Positions 27,197 to 38,700 of a stretch of 64,000 nt of DNA are shown here, piece after piece. The DNA is from Mucilaginibacter sp. GTDB taxonomy: Bacteria; Bacteroidota; Bacteroidia; Sphingobacteriales; Sphingobacteriaceae. Made by a program: the position numbers and the translations under genes. The notes beneath the pieces are model-generated. The model made no database searches, was not told the origin of the DNA, and saw only the letters and a list, made by a program, of their open reading frames with translations. Where the stretch lies: assembly GCA_031292485.1 (NCBI GenBank), contig JARLHA010000008.1, positions 124,001-188,000 of the forward strand, read 5' to 3'. Numbering within the stretch: position 1 is the first letter of the stretch; every line of letters begins with the position of its first letter.

Positions 27197-29005
27197 ATGT
27201 ATGTAACAAACTCCAATGCAAGTGGCTTCTCGGTGAAAGCCTGGCAAGGTGACGCAAAAACAATGATAGCTTTTAATTTTTCTGCAGTTGCTGATGTAAA
27301 TGAATTAGCTGGTTTTTCGATATTTGTTGAACCGGTCGGCCAGCAGGGGTATTATTTATGGAATAACCTGGTATTGCCACACGGTGCACATGCAGTTGTT
27401 TCCGGAGAAGCGACAAACTCTTCAGCAAATGCGCCGTTTCAAAAGTTCAGGTGGTTGCATGTGCCTGGTAATATCCACCAAGGGGAAAACGTATTTTACG
27501 GGAAATATACGTATACCGTTACGCCGCGATATTTTGACGCAAATGCATTGTTGACGCCTATTAATACAACGTTAAGTGTATCGGTAGACATTCAGGTCGG
27601 TCCGTTCGCCACTGACTTGGTTGAATTGGGTTTTACCCGGGGCTTTACACAGTCGCAGGCCTTTACCCATCATTTTGGGAATAAGGCTCTTTTTCAACCA
27701 GCTGGGAGGTCGCTGATTTTTGATACGGGCGATATTGCTGCTACAAATTCAACCGGCCAAACTTTTACGTTTCTTCAGGAATACGTATGGGCTGGCTTTA
27801 CAGCAAGGCAGAAGATATTTGATTTACTAGACGAAATTCTAACAGACAATACCCTCACAATAGATGTTTTTGCCTATGATTTGAATGAGCCCGATTTATG
27901 TGCTATTTTACTTAAATTGGCTTCGGAGGGACGTATTCGGGTTATCCTTGACAATGCAGCCCTGCATACTAAGGCCAATTCGCCTGAAGACGCTTTCGAG
28001 CAACAGTTCAAAGCTGCAGCAAAATTACCTGCTGCTATTCTTCGTGGCAAATTTGGCCGTTTTGCGCACGATAAAGAGTTTGTGATTTACAAAAACGCTC
28101 AACCATTGAAAGTATTAACAGGGTCAACTAATTTTTCCGTAACAGGAATGTATGTTAATTCTAACCATGTTATCTTATTTAAAGACCCAGGCGTCGCTGC
28201 CATTTATGCAGCGGTATTCCAGGAGGCCTGGATTAGTAATGTATCGGAGTCTTTTAACAAGTCGCAATATGCTGAAGCTCCTTATGACTTTGAAAAGCCG
28301 GAATCGCCCGAAATGAGTATTACTTTTTCGCCTCACCCTGCCGATGTTGCTTTGGATATATTAAACAAAATAACCAATCGTGTCAAGGCGTCTACAAGCA
28401 GTGTGCTCTTTGCGGTAATGGATATAAGTTCAGGCGGAGGACCAGTGTTTCCTGCCCTTCAACAAATTCATGCTGATCAGAATGTTTTTAGTTACGGAAT
28501 TTCTGACGCACCCGGCGCTGGTATTTATTTGTACAAGCCAGGAAACAAATCCGGTGTATTAGTCGGAGGTAAACCTGGTAAAACCGTTTTGCCGCCGCCT
28601 TTTGATATCGAGAAGCCCATATTTATGGGGCATCAGGTCCATAATAAATTCATTATCTGCGATTTTAATACTGACCAGGCTGTCGTGTATTGTGGCTCTT
28701 CTAATCTGGCCCTGGGTGGTGAAGGAGCAAACGGTGATAACCTGATACAAATAAACGATACCGATACCGCCACGGTTTTTGCACTTGAAGCAGTTGCTTT
28801 GGTTGATCATTTTGATTTCCGGAATGCAAACGAAGCACCAAAACAGACGTCTGCCCCTTCAGCAACAAGAGGCGAAGATAGTACGCCGCCATTGGCAGCA
28901 CCAGATAACAATATCTTGTATTTATACAATAATGATAGTTGGGCGAAGCGATATTTTGACGCAAACGATTTGCACTGCGAAGATAGAATTCTGTTTGGCA
29001 TGTAA
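27197..29005 (+). CDS. Phospholipase D-like protein with one degenerate HKD motif
   Basis: A 602-residue protein without signal peptide. Residues 1-150 form a beta-sandwich-like domain (FSIFVEPVGQQGYYLWNNLV, YTYTVTPRYFD). Residues about 205-540 are two PLD repeats. The second HKD is intact: His482 in HNKFIICD followed by GSSNLALGG. The first, at His291 (HDKEFVIY), has Tyr where the motif needs Asp, although GSTNFS follows. PLD enzymes use both histidines, so activity is possible but may be reduced or altered. The substrate could be phospholipid or nucleic acid. It shares the R1/R2 repeat with the preceding gene and lies 3.7 kb before the giant-protein cluster, which also lacks signal peptides. 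Confidence 0.8.
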   Translation: MYVTNSNASGFSVKAWQGDAKTMIAFNFSAVADVNELAGFSIFVEPVGQQGYYLWNNLVLPHGAHAVVSGEATNSSANAPFQKFRWLHVPGNIHQGENVFYGKYTYTVTPRYFDANALLTPINTTLSVSVDIQVGPFATDLVELGFTRGFTQSQAFTHHFGNKALFQPAGRSLIFDTGDIAATNSTGQTFTFLQEYVWAGFTARQKIFDLLDEILTDNTLTIDVFAYDLNEPDLCAILLKLASEGRIRVILDNAALHTKANSPEDAFEQQFKAAAKLPAAILRGKFGRFAHDKEFVIYKNAQPLKVLTGSTNFSVTGMYVNSNHVILFKDPGVAAIYAAVFQEAWISNVSESFNKSQYAEAPYDFEKPESPEMSITFSPHPADVALDILNKITNRVKASTSSVLFAVMDISSGGGPVFPALQQIHADQNVFSYGISDAPGAGIYLYKPGNKSGVLVGGKPGKTVLPPPFDIEKPIFMGHQVHNKFIICDFNTDQAVVYCGSSNLALGGEGANGDNLIQINDTDTATVFALEAVALVDHFDFRNANEAPKQTSAPSATRGEDSTPPLAAPDNNILYLYNNDSWAKRYFDANDLHCEDRILFGM

Positions 29006-29175
29006 TAGCCTATTGCAACTAATCCCCGCTTCGGCTAGTAAAAGCTATGCAAACTCATTGATTAAAGCAAATAGGGCCCAGAAAAGATTTTTGGCTCAAC
29101 TGGCCCAATATACAAAAGCGCCGCGTAAAGCTATTATTGCGAAAACTAAACCTTTAACTTATTAAATTAAATAAT

Positions 29176-30513
29176 ATGAAATCAATCCTCAACTTTTTTC
29201 TTTTCACATGTGCGGTGTTCGGCCTGCCAGCAATTGCAAATTCCCAAAACCTGCCCGCAGATTCCGTAACAAAAGCTGTATCGGATAGTATTTCAGCCGA
29301 AAAAAAACAAAAAACTGATTCCATCACATTTCATAGAGATTATGTGATGGGTAAAATGGATACGACAAATGTAATAGCGACTTTTGAAATGAATGACTCT
29401 TTGAAAGTTTTTGTTAAAACTAAAACTAAAGATAAATACGGGCAGTATAACAAAAGATTATTATGGGCAAAACTTAAAAAGGTCCATTTACTTGTAAAAG
29501 AAGGAGTGTTACTGGAGATAGAAGCGACGACGGATATAGGGGTTTTTAGAAATAAATATGCCGTTATTGATTTATTGCATTTTGGAACCAGAGGAGGGGA
29601 CACTCTTCGCTACGAAAGCCAAAAATATCGTTATGACGCAAAGAACCTTTATATTTTCCTTGACGATGTAATCACCTACACACCAATGCGGTCATATACT
29701 GATTTGCCATATGCCGAATTTGATATTACCCTTACCCCGGACAGTGCACATCGCCTTTACCAGGTTAAGGAATCTACCTCACTAAATGCATATTTTAATG
29801 TTTCTGCTTTCACTGATATAAAAGGGCTTAATGGCTCGCCAAATGGCATTGCACAATTTAATGCGGAGGCCAAATTTATTACAAATACCAGAAACTTCCG
29901 GAACGGGGCTACCATCCCTTTTAATTATTTGTCATTTATGGGGGGATTATCTAAATATGATAGTCAGTTTAAAGGAACAATGTTGTTTCATAAGGATAGC
30001 GTAAGTCGTCGGGATCTTTTTCAAAGAAGTACGTATTCCATTGGCTTTAAGTTTAATTTGCTGCATGGGTATCCTTCCCCTTATCCGCGACACTTATTCA
30101 GCGATTGGCAGATAAACGTCGGTTATAATTTTATTGGCAGTCAGGTAGCCGATACTTCATTCAAAGACCAGTCCCGCACGATAATAGATACTTCATTTAG
30201 GACCGTTACACTGAACGATATTTATATCGAGCCGAAATTTACACTATCCCGGCATGGAAACTTCGCTTTCAGTTTGGCTATTCCGGTGCATATGATCAGC
30301 ATTATGGGCAGCGCCAATATTAAGAATGATCAATTTCAATATTGGGCAGCGCCCACAATGGAATTAATGTACTATAGTCAAAAGGATTCAGGTAGTAAGT
30401 TGTTCTTTCGTTATCGGTACTATTCTAATTTAAGTGATAATACACAAGCCTTTACTCAAATCCAATTAGGGTATTCTATCAATCTAAGTAGTCTTTGGGG
30501 GCCGGGAAATTAA
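29176..30513 (+). CDS. Secreted protein with probable outer-membrane beta-barrel C-terminus
   Basis: A 445-residue exported protein (signal peptide to about residue 23, AIANSQ). Residues about 55-200 are a mixed beta domain (TTDIGVFRNKYAVIDLLHF). The C-terminal half shows alternating strand patterns (FSDWQINVGYNFIG, LNDIYIEPKFTLSRHGNFAF, YWAAPTMELMYY, FRYRYYSNLS) and ends QLGYSINLSSLW, as expected of an outer-membrane barrel. I do not recognise the family. It follows the PLD-like gene by 170 bases and may be cotranscribed. Confidence 0.65.
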   Translation: MKSILNFFLFTCAVFGLPAIANSQNLPADSVTKAVSDSISAEKKQKTDSITFHRDYVMGKMDTTNVIATFEMNDSLKVFVKTKTKDKYGQYNKRLLWAKLKKVHLLVKEGVLLEIEATTDIGVFRNKYAVIDLLHFGTRGGDTLRYESQKYRYDAKNLYIFLDDVITYTPMRSYTDLPYAEFDITLTPDSAHRLYQVKESTSLNAYFNVSAFTDIKGLNGSPNGIAQFNAEAKFITNTRNFRNGATIPFNYLSFMGGLSKYDSQFKGTMLFHKDSVSRRDLFQRSTYSIGFKFNLLHGYPSPYPRHLFSDWQINVGYNFIGSQVADTSFKDQSRTIIDTSFRTVTLNDIYIEPKFTLSRHGNFAFSLAIPVHMISIMGSANIKNDQFQYWAAPTMELMYYSQKDSGSKLFFRYRYYSNLSDNTQAFTQIQLGYSINLSSLWGPGN

Positions 30514-30626
30514 TTAATTTAGTTGCCTGATCAATTAACTTTACCGGAGATTTAATGTTGCATTATTGGGGGTCTATAGTTTGCAAAACAATTGGATTCT
30601 ATCTGAAAGCCGATACATCTGCGAGC

Positions 30627-30657
30627 AACTGCCGAAATATTTTTTATTTTGGCAGTT
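30627..30657. terminator. Bidirectional hairpin between convergent genes
   Basis: AACTGCCGAAATA pairs with TATTTTGGCAGTT (one G-T pair) around a T-rich loop. The 30514-30818 gap holds no gene otherwise. Confidence 0.4.
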
Positions 30658-30818
30658 ATTCAAGATTTTGCCGGATTTCCATTGATCCCAGCTACTTTGT
30701 CTTGATGCTCACAAGCTACTCGTATCGAATATTATTTTAAAACAACTTAAATAATATTTGCAGCCGTGAAAGGCCCATATTTTATAATGAAAGACGTGAC
30801 CTCTTCAGCAAACCATAT

Positions 30819-31409
30819 TTACCTGCATATCCCCTCCAGATATTCCACAAACTTTTTATTCGTATAATCCGCCCCGCCTTCGTGCCTTAAAACCATTTTG
30901 CCGGTTTTATCAATAATTACAGTAGTGGGGATGGCATTGCCTAAAAACCCTTCGGGCAATTGGCTGGCAGCGTTGTAAACGGGGAGAGCGTAGGCATTCT
31001 TTTTCATAAAGGGCACCGACTTGCTAAAGTTGTTGTCGACATCCACCGGAAAGAACACAATATTGGGGTTGTTTTTAAAACGTTTGTACAGCGCGTTGAT
31101 GGAAGGCATTTCGGCAATGCAGGGCGGGCACCAGGTGGCCCAGAAATTGATAAATACTACTTTGCCTTTCAGGTCCTGGATATTGAGCGTTTTGCCATCG
31201 GATGATTTAAGCAGCAGGTAGGGCGCTCCATTATTGCCGGCATTTTCTTTTTCGTTAACCGTGCTGCTGGTTGGCGGCTGAAATAAACCGATCTTCATAA
31301 AGCCTTCTATCATTAATGCCTTGGCCTGCGGGCTTACAATAAGGAATACCATCAATGCCCCGATGATCACATTGGTTATTACCGGCCTGGTGAACAGTTT
31401 CATTTTCAT
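30819..31409 (-). CDS. TlpA/ResA family thioredoxin-like protein
   Basis: A 196-residue envelope thiol-disulfide protein. An N-terminal membrane anchor (VITNVIIGALMVFLIV) leads to a thioredoxin fold with the active site WATWCPPC (Cys94, Cys97) and the cis-Pro loop IPTTVIIDKTG. It should reduce or maintain thiols in the periplasm, for instance in cytochrome c maturation or oxidative stress. ATGs at 31409 and 31403 are both possible. No cytochrome genes lie nearby and it seems to be a single gene. Confidence 0.9.
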   Translation of the reverse strand: MKMKLFTRPVITNVIIGALMVFLIVSPQAKALMIEGFMKIGLFQPPTSSTVNEKENAGNNGAPYLLLKSSDGKTLNIQDLKGKVVFINFWATWCPPCIAEMPSINALYKRFKNNPNIVFFPVDVDNNFSKSVPFMKKNAYALPVYNAASQLPEGFLGNAIPTTVIIDKTGKMVLRHEGGADYTNKKFVEYLEGICR

Positions 31410-31762
31410 GCGATAAATTTATGTTTATTAAGTGATTATTTTATATACCCCCTGTTTTGTTCGGTTAATTATTACCAACGGAAGGCAGGGTGAATTTCAG
31501 CATAATTCAAAGTCCGTCCGGTAACAAAAGTTACATAATAGTAAAAATAGCGGCTAGCAATATTGAGACGTAATAACGGTCAGGGCTTTTAATGCCGTTA
31601 GTGGCGCTTTTGCCTTCCTGGTAAAGTTAACCTGGCTGCTGCATGCAAGGGTATGCTGCAACACATGGAAGTATTCTTAAAATTCATTAAAATGAAGTAT
31701 TTATCAAGAATAAGAAACAGGGGATACCGGGAAACAGGTGGTAAATAAACAACCGGCATCTT

Positions 31763-32215
31763 TTAGCTGTTTTCAAATCGTCCTGTTTTTTTGCTCAGCG
31801 TAATTTTGTAGACGATTATTTCAATTTTTGTATCTATTTCGCTTTCTTTTTCAGCTATTGCGTGATGAGGGTGTTCCGCAGGTTTGTCAACCAAAGGCAT
31901 TATGCGGTGGATCAACCCCTGCATTGCCTGTTGTTTCTCATCAAAATCCGTAATCTCTTCATACTTGCCCCAGGCAATAACGCTTTGCCATTTAAATAAA
32001 CTTTGAATATCATCTACCTGGAAACATACCTTTGGATTTTTCCGCATCATGTCAATTTTTTGCCCTTTGGCTGAATGCGCAAAAATATACGGGTCACGGT
32101 AAAAATAATTGATGGGTACGATATAGGTAATACCGTTTGCATGGCAACCAAGCCGACCTGTTACCTGTTTTTTCAACAGGTCTTCAATCTGTTTTTCATT
32201 TAGCTTGCCCAGCAT
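31763..32215 (-). CDS. Pyridoxamine-phosphate-oxidase-fold flavoprotein (NimA-like)
   Basis: A 150-residue cytoplasmic split-barrel protein. MLGKLNEKQIEDLLKKQVTG, then VPINYFYRDPYIFAHSAKGQK and NPKVCFQVDD match the FMN-binding split barrel of the NimA/PNPOx-like group, with SVIAWGKYEEI following. Members reduce nitro-aromatics or act as general flavin reductases. It stands alone; the 31410-31762 gap upstream of the thioredoxin gene contains no recognisable gene. Confidence 0.82.
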   Translation of the reverse strand: MLGKLNEKQIEDLLKKQVTGRLGCHANGITYIVPINYFYRDPYIFAHSAKGQKIDMMRKNPKVCFQVDDIQSLFKWQSVIAWGKYEEITDFDEKQQAMQGLIHRIMPLVDKPAEHPHHAIAEKESEIDTKIEIIVYKITLSKKTGRFENS

Positions 32216-32749
32216 GATCTTAGTTTTTTGGTTACTATTAATTTTACCACCTATAAAATTAAGCAGTATTTAACCGGAAATAAATGACAATTGTCAGTTA
32301 AAATAATAATATTAATCATAATGGCCCGCTCCATTTTCGGCAGCAATATTAAATGGATTTTTCGCGCTTTTAATCAATCAAAAAGGTTAAACACTTTGGT
32401 TGAATTAGTGCCTAAAGGTTAAATTTTATTTTAGTATTAGGCAAAATTGGGTTCAAATAATGCAGTTGGTATATACAATAACAGCGTTGGTGTAATAAAT
32501 TTGGAACTCCCTTTTGTTTAAACCTAACTTAGGGTATTAATTAAATAATGTTACCCTATTGTAGGTGACCTAAGTGATTAATACTGTTCCTAAACCCTGA
32601 TCATATTAACCAAATTATAAATAGAAGACTTGAACCTGATCTGCCTTTAAATAGTGCTCATTAAAATCTGTTCTTAAATCATTAACACAGCTAACCAGGT
32701 AAAAATCTTCGGTCACCTATTTAAAAACGTATTCTAAAAACATAGCATT
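32216..32749. promoter_or_regulatory. Leader of the giant-protein cluster
   Basis: No gene in 534 bases. A -7-like TAAATTTG lies at 32496-32503. Nested inverted repeats follow: ACTTAGG (32527-32533) with CCTAAGT (32569-32575), and AGGGTA (32531-32536) with TACCCT (32552-32557), able to form alternative stems. The ATG at 32750 is preceded directly by one copy of the 15-bp repeat (32735-32749). Confidence 0.4.
32735..32749 (+). repeat. 15-bp direct repeat, left copy
   Basis: TAAAAACATAGCATT ends at the base before the start codon of the 3,223-codon gene. An identical copy lies at 54255-54269, starting at the stop codon of the last gene of the cluster. Confidence 0.85.
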
Positions 32750-35700
32750 ATGACCATCCTTGGGCCAGACTCTATAAACCCGGTTGCCATGCAAATTGGC
32801 ACGCTGATAGGGCTATTTACCAAAGTTGAGGACGAGTACGTATTTAACAATGCGTGGTTTAATGATCCGTGGTCGTATATCAGCGGGATACCGGCTAACC
32901 CCGAGATGTTTGAGTTGCTGGCAACGCTGATGACAAGCGCCCAGGGTACGGCGGTTGGTACGCCAAGGCAGGCCCTTAACCGCACATGGTACCCCATACT
33001 TAATCCTATGGTGGAAGAGGGTGGAACAGCACAGCCAACTGGTATTTATATTGTCGCGAGCCAGCAGGTTAAAGGAAAGCCTACTGAGCTTGGCGTTGGC
33101 GCATTGTACGAGTGGAAGTATGATGATTTTTCGATGCTGCCTTACGCTTATTTTCCGATTTTAAAATTACCAACCCCGGAAGGCGGCAGCTTTGAATTTA
33201 TTTTGGGCGATGAAGCGCACCCGGTGGAAACAGGCATCAATATTACCGGTTCAAACGGTGTTTTTAATACCGGCAATGGCATCGCCAGCTTATCGTTCGA
33301 TGGGTTTCAGGCAGCCAGCCAGATCTATTTTGTGGAAGGCAAATACCCTTCGCTCGACCTCACCTTTTTAAATCTTAAGCTGCCCGGCGAAAAACAGGGC
33401 AGTAACCGCTCCCTTTTCGACCTGATACAAAATGCGTCGGTGCAGCAAAGCATAACCGTAGCGCTTTCGGTATTGGGCAGCCAGCTGTCGCAGCTGGAAG
33501 GCGGCGCGGGTACTGCCGGCAAAATGGTAAATTCGGTACTCGAATTGCTGGGACTGCTGGGCCCGGTACCTGGGATAGATTGGGATGCGCTGGTGCGCGA
33601 CCCGGCCAACGTGGTGAAAATATTTACCGACTGGCTGCAAAATATCACCAGTAACAACGCCACCCTAAAAACCTGGCTGAATGATTGGTATTGCCTGTTT
33701 AAGGGTTTGGATGCTACCGAAGATAAAAGTTACGTAACAGGCGATGGCACAAGGGTCAGTCCTTTTTCTGCCAATCTGCTATCGGCCAAGTTTACCGAAA
33801 CGCTTTCTATTGATTTCGACCTTACGTTTGCCACGCAGCAAACGCCGGAGGGCGAGTTAAAAATATATCCCGGCTTTAGCGTGGCGTCCTCAGCCATCAA
33901 CCCCATTGAAAGTATGCCGGAGTTTGGTGTGAAAGTACTTGCAGCGGCCGAAGTGTTGTGTTACACCATGCATCCTAAATCTACCAGCCAAAACAGCACG
34001 ATCAGTTTTTTTCCGCAATACAGTATCATGGCCTCTGCAGCCAACACCGTAAAAGGGAAACCCTTATTTGCAGTAGCTGATACCTTTGGGGCCCACGAAC
34101 TGGCTGCAGACGAAGCTCCTGCCGGATTTAGCATAGGCAGCATGGAAGTTGGGTTTATTTATGATGCCGCCATTGCTGTAAGTAAAATACCCAGCCCGAA
34201 TTTCAGGCTGCACGATGTGCAAACCGCTATTGGCTCGTGGCCACTGATCGATCTTTCCAACTTCAACGCCGAGACGATTGAAAAAGCGATAGGCCCGATA
34301 GTAAGCGCGGCAATAACTGCCTTCTTTGGCGAAAATAATGCGTACGCGGAAGCGTTTACCGCAGTGTTCGGTATCGATCCGCCTTCTGCCTACGTGGGCG
34401 AATGGCCTTTAAAGGATAAAATGCTGCTGTCGCCGGATGAACTTGCCCTGTTGATCAAAAACCCGTTTGCGGCCATCGGCGCTTATTATTCGCGGTGTTT
34501 AAATACGAATGACGGCGATGGAAAGCCATTATTTAAATACCTTGTTCCGGCTTTCTCAACATTGTTGGGCAGTGAAAGTGATACGGTAGCAGGTGAGGGG
34601 ACAGAGAAATTGCCATGGTTGATCCCTATCCTGAAAGTGGGCATGGCAACCATTAACCTGGCACTATGGGAACCTGCAGAAAATCAATTAGGTATTGCAT
34701 TTGATTTTGTTGTGCCGATGCCGTTTACAACAATTTCGGCCACTTTTATTTTGAATGCGGCCATGATGGTGATGCAACTGCCGGGGAACGACGGCGCCGG
34801 AAGCTGGAATGCAGCCTGGATGCAGGCTATTACCGGGAAACTGGTAATAAAAGATGCCGCAGAAGGGAAACTGCAAACACCCGAAATCGGCGGGGTTTCT
34901 ATTGCTGCATCAGATGTGTATGTTGAGGGCGGATGGAAAAATAACAGCAGCTTTTTTGTGGTTGCCGGTATCGACAATCTTGAACTGACTTCGAGCGTGG
35001 GCACTGTTGAATTGGGGAACATTGAGTTCAGCACCGTTGGCTGGGATATTGGGCAATTGAAAAAGTTTGCCCCGGCCATAGTAAATGGTTTAGGCTTGCT
35101 GATGCTCGAAAATGGCGGCACAGTTGGCGTGCTGATTACCACTACGCTGGGAATGCTGCCAAACCTGCCGCAAATATTCGACGGGCAGGAACACCCTGAA
35201 TACAACTTCCCGATACCTGAATACCTGATCCTGCCACAGAACTGGCCGGTTATCTCGATAGAAAATTATTCTAATCCCTGGATAGATGTAGTGAACCAGT
35301 TGAGCGCATTGTATTCAGGCAGCGAGTTTATGGTGCCACTGATGCAAATGGTGGGCTGGGGCATTACCGGTATAGTGCCGGGCGCGCCGGATATCATCCC
35401 CGCAGGCACCCTCGCCGATCCATGGAATGTGAGCATCCCGGATATATTTGGTATCGACCTGTTAACCTATGTGCAGGACAGCCAGGCTGGTTACGGCGTG
35501 CGCAAAATGTTTAACGTTAATGCAACGGAGTCGGTACAAATAGCTACCATTTTAAGGGCTGATGTTCCCGGCGTAATGCTGAACGGGGCCACTGGTCCGA
35601 CAAACAATTATCCGGGCATGTCCTTTATCAACGTCATCCAAAATCCAAATGTAACCCTGCCGCTGATTGATGAGGACGGCCTGTTTATCGATAAAGTACA

Positions 35701-38700
35701 GATAGGCGCATTTTTACAACTGCAAAACGGACAGCTGGTGCTGATCCCTGTCCTCCGGTTTGTGAACAGCAGGCTGAAAGACACAGAGATTTTACGCGAC
35801 ATTGAGCTGATCCCCGTACCGGGCAAGCCACAGTTTACCGCTAATGATGCTATCGATGCCTTCAACACCCTCATCAACGCGATGATGGATAAGTTGTCGG
35901 CCACTATACAGGCAGAGGGCTTTACCCAGTTGCAGGCGTTTTTAGATATTTTGGCGCTTTACAGGGTGGTAGATGTTGTGATTGATGAAGATACCAAGGT
36001 AAAAACATATTCTTTTAATCCCGGGGCATGGGCGTCAATACTTTCCAACCCGGGCGGCTATTTGTTCACCCAAACCACACTCATCCTGCAAAATGAGCAG
36101 CCCTGTGCCGACCTGGTAAAATCACTCGCCCAACTATTGGGTTATACCAGTTTTAACCTGCCGGCTGCATGGCAGGGTATCCAGTACTTGCTGCAATCGC
36201 TGGAACTGGCAAAAGACTATAATGGATTTTATATACCCGTGTTTGATGCCTGGCTGGCGTTGTTTAAAGATCCGGTTGGTTACCTGCAAAACAGCGCTTC
36301 ACACCTCTTTAACACGCCGGCGCTCATCAAACAATTAGTTACCAATGTTGCTACGCTGGTTACACTGCCCAAAGGGCCTGGCGGCGTCAACCTGAGTAAA
36401 TATTTTAGTGTAGATACCAGCGGCACCATCCTCACCATACAGGTGCCAACGGATAAAATCGTCATGATCGGTGATGAGATCCAGTTGTTTGCCGACCTGG
36501 TAATTGATGTAAACGCCTATACGCTCACCAACAGCATTGCGCTGGGTTCACGTACGCTTGATTCTTCGCTGGCATTTAATTGGTCGCCAAGTTTTACAGC
36601 TGGCCAATTGAGCGCCGATTATGGTTTTTATTTAACCGGGATTCCGCATACGCCGCAGGCATTTCCGCCACTGCCGCTTTGGCCGTTCCCTGCCGATACC
36701 CAAAAGTATTTGCAGCAGATTGGTTTCCAGGTGCCAATGACCCTGCTCAGTTCATTCTCGGTAAAATATGTGAATGATTTTGTGGTGCCGCAAAACCCGG
36801 CGGTCATCAATATTTTCAAAGTGCTGGGTTTAACCTCAACCGTTGAAGGAACTGATTTGGTGAAACCGCTCACCGGCATTTTCATGAACCCGCTGCAATG
36901 GCTCCTTATGCCTGAAGTATTGGGCAATGGAACGGGTGGCGTCGATCTTTCAAAACTCGGCGGATTATTATATGCCGTTACCGATGCCGCAGGTATCAAA
37001 AACGGAAATATCGAGTTAAAGGCTTACGAGCACGACGGAAAAAAAGACGGCGTTGAATTGACCGGCCTGCCATGGGGTGTTAGCTTCATCGTTTTTGCCA
37101 ATACTTTAGACGGGGCTAACTTAAGGGGTAACTTTAAACCTGCATTACCATCGCCTGCACCCAATATCAAGCTTACCGGCGGTGTTGCATTCGGTACACC
37201 AAACGGCGTGGGCATTGATGGCAGTATCAGCATGAGTTACGACCTTGGCGAAGGTTCAGGTGGCACCAATAATACATTTGGCATCACTGCTGCGTATGCC
37301 AAAAAAGGATTTGTCCTTTCGGCAAAAGCCAATACAAACGAATATTTGCTGCTTCCCTGGGGCGGTTTTAACCAGTTTTTAAACGAAGGCACAGCAGGCA
37401 CACTTTTAACTATTGTTGGCGATAAACTTTTTGGCGCCTACCATGAGTATGTGCTCGAAAACCCGGGTACCCCGCTCAAGCCATTCGTTGAGAGTATTGA
37501 AATACTGACCAAAATAGTTGACGGCACAACCCTGTTTAATTTCTTTAATGCTATTTACCAGGATCCGCTGGGCCAGTTTACCGAAGCTAACATCGCGGTA
37601 ACCCTGCCAAGGATCAATGAATTCCTCACTACGATATTAACGCTTGAAGGATTTAGCATAAGCAGCGATGGGAAGCTGCTGGTATATGAACACACCTTTG
37701 CATCGTTCCCCGGTGCAAAAGTGATCATCAACATTGGTTTGAGGACAGTGGAGGGTGTTACCATATTCGGATTATGGCTCGCACCGGTGGCTACCTATAG
37801 CTGGATGTCGCTCGGGCTCAAAGATACCGGTGTTGGTATCGTGATGCCGGTAAATTACAATAACCCCGATTTGCGGTACGAAGTTAACATCGCCATCGGC
37901 ACAAATTTTAGCGGCTTTAATATTCCGAACGTACCGGAACCAACACTGGTATTCGGTTTGAATGGCGATTTGAAGACCGTCCATGGGCCAAACCTTAAAT
38001 TTTACCCGGTTACAGTATCTGATGCGGCCGGGACTTTACAGATCGAAATATTGCCAGCCGCTCAGTTACTAATTGCCGGCAGGGACAACGTAACCACCGA
38101 ACAATGGATGATCAACTTTGGTGTTGAATTCCTTATTCCTTTTATGGCGAATACGGCGCTCGGCGTAAAGGCGGTTAAAGACTGGCTTGATTTAACCAAG
38201 ATAGGGAATGTTGCCGGGATCCCCGGTAAGGTACTGGTGGATTGGGGCCTGCTGGAAAAGACCGGCGGTAACTATTACCTCAGCAACCTGCGCGAAGCTT
38301 TCGACCTTAATGATCCTATTGAAATCGTAACCAAACTTATTTTCAGCGCCCTCAACCTGCTCGACGGGCAAAGGGTTGTACCGATAAAAGATCATGGGAT
38401 ATATGTGCAGAGCGAAACGGAAGGTACCAGCAAGCGTTATGGCGTCCGGATCCAGATCACTGATATTGAAGTAACCAGTTCCTTAAATTCAGACGGGGCC
38501 AAACTGCTGTTCCAATTAGGCAAATACTACGGCGACCAGGATAAAGATAATAACTGGACCGGCCTGAAGAGTGACCCTGGCTTCGTGGTTTATTTTATTA
38601 ACAGGGATACGGCTAATGATACCATGACCTTCCTGCCAAAATTTGATCTGGTAAGTGTGGGTCTTGATTTTGCAGGCGCTAACGCGCAAAAGCCGTTGAT

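Noticed and set aside
28779..29165. Frame running from inside the PLD-like gene to 29165, suggesting a frameshifted extension
   Set aside because: The PLD-like protein already ends in a plausible C-terminus (DLHCEDRILF) and the extra frame has no own start after 29005; not strong enough to call a frameshift.
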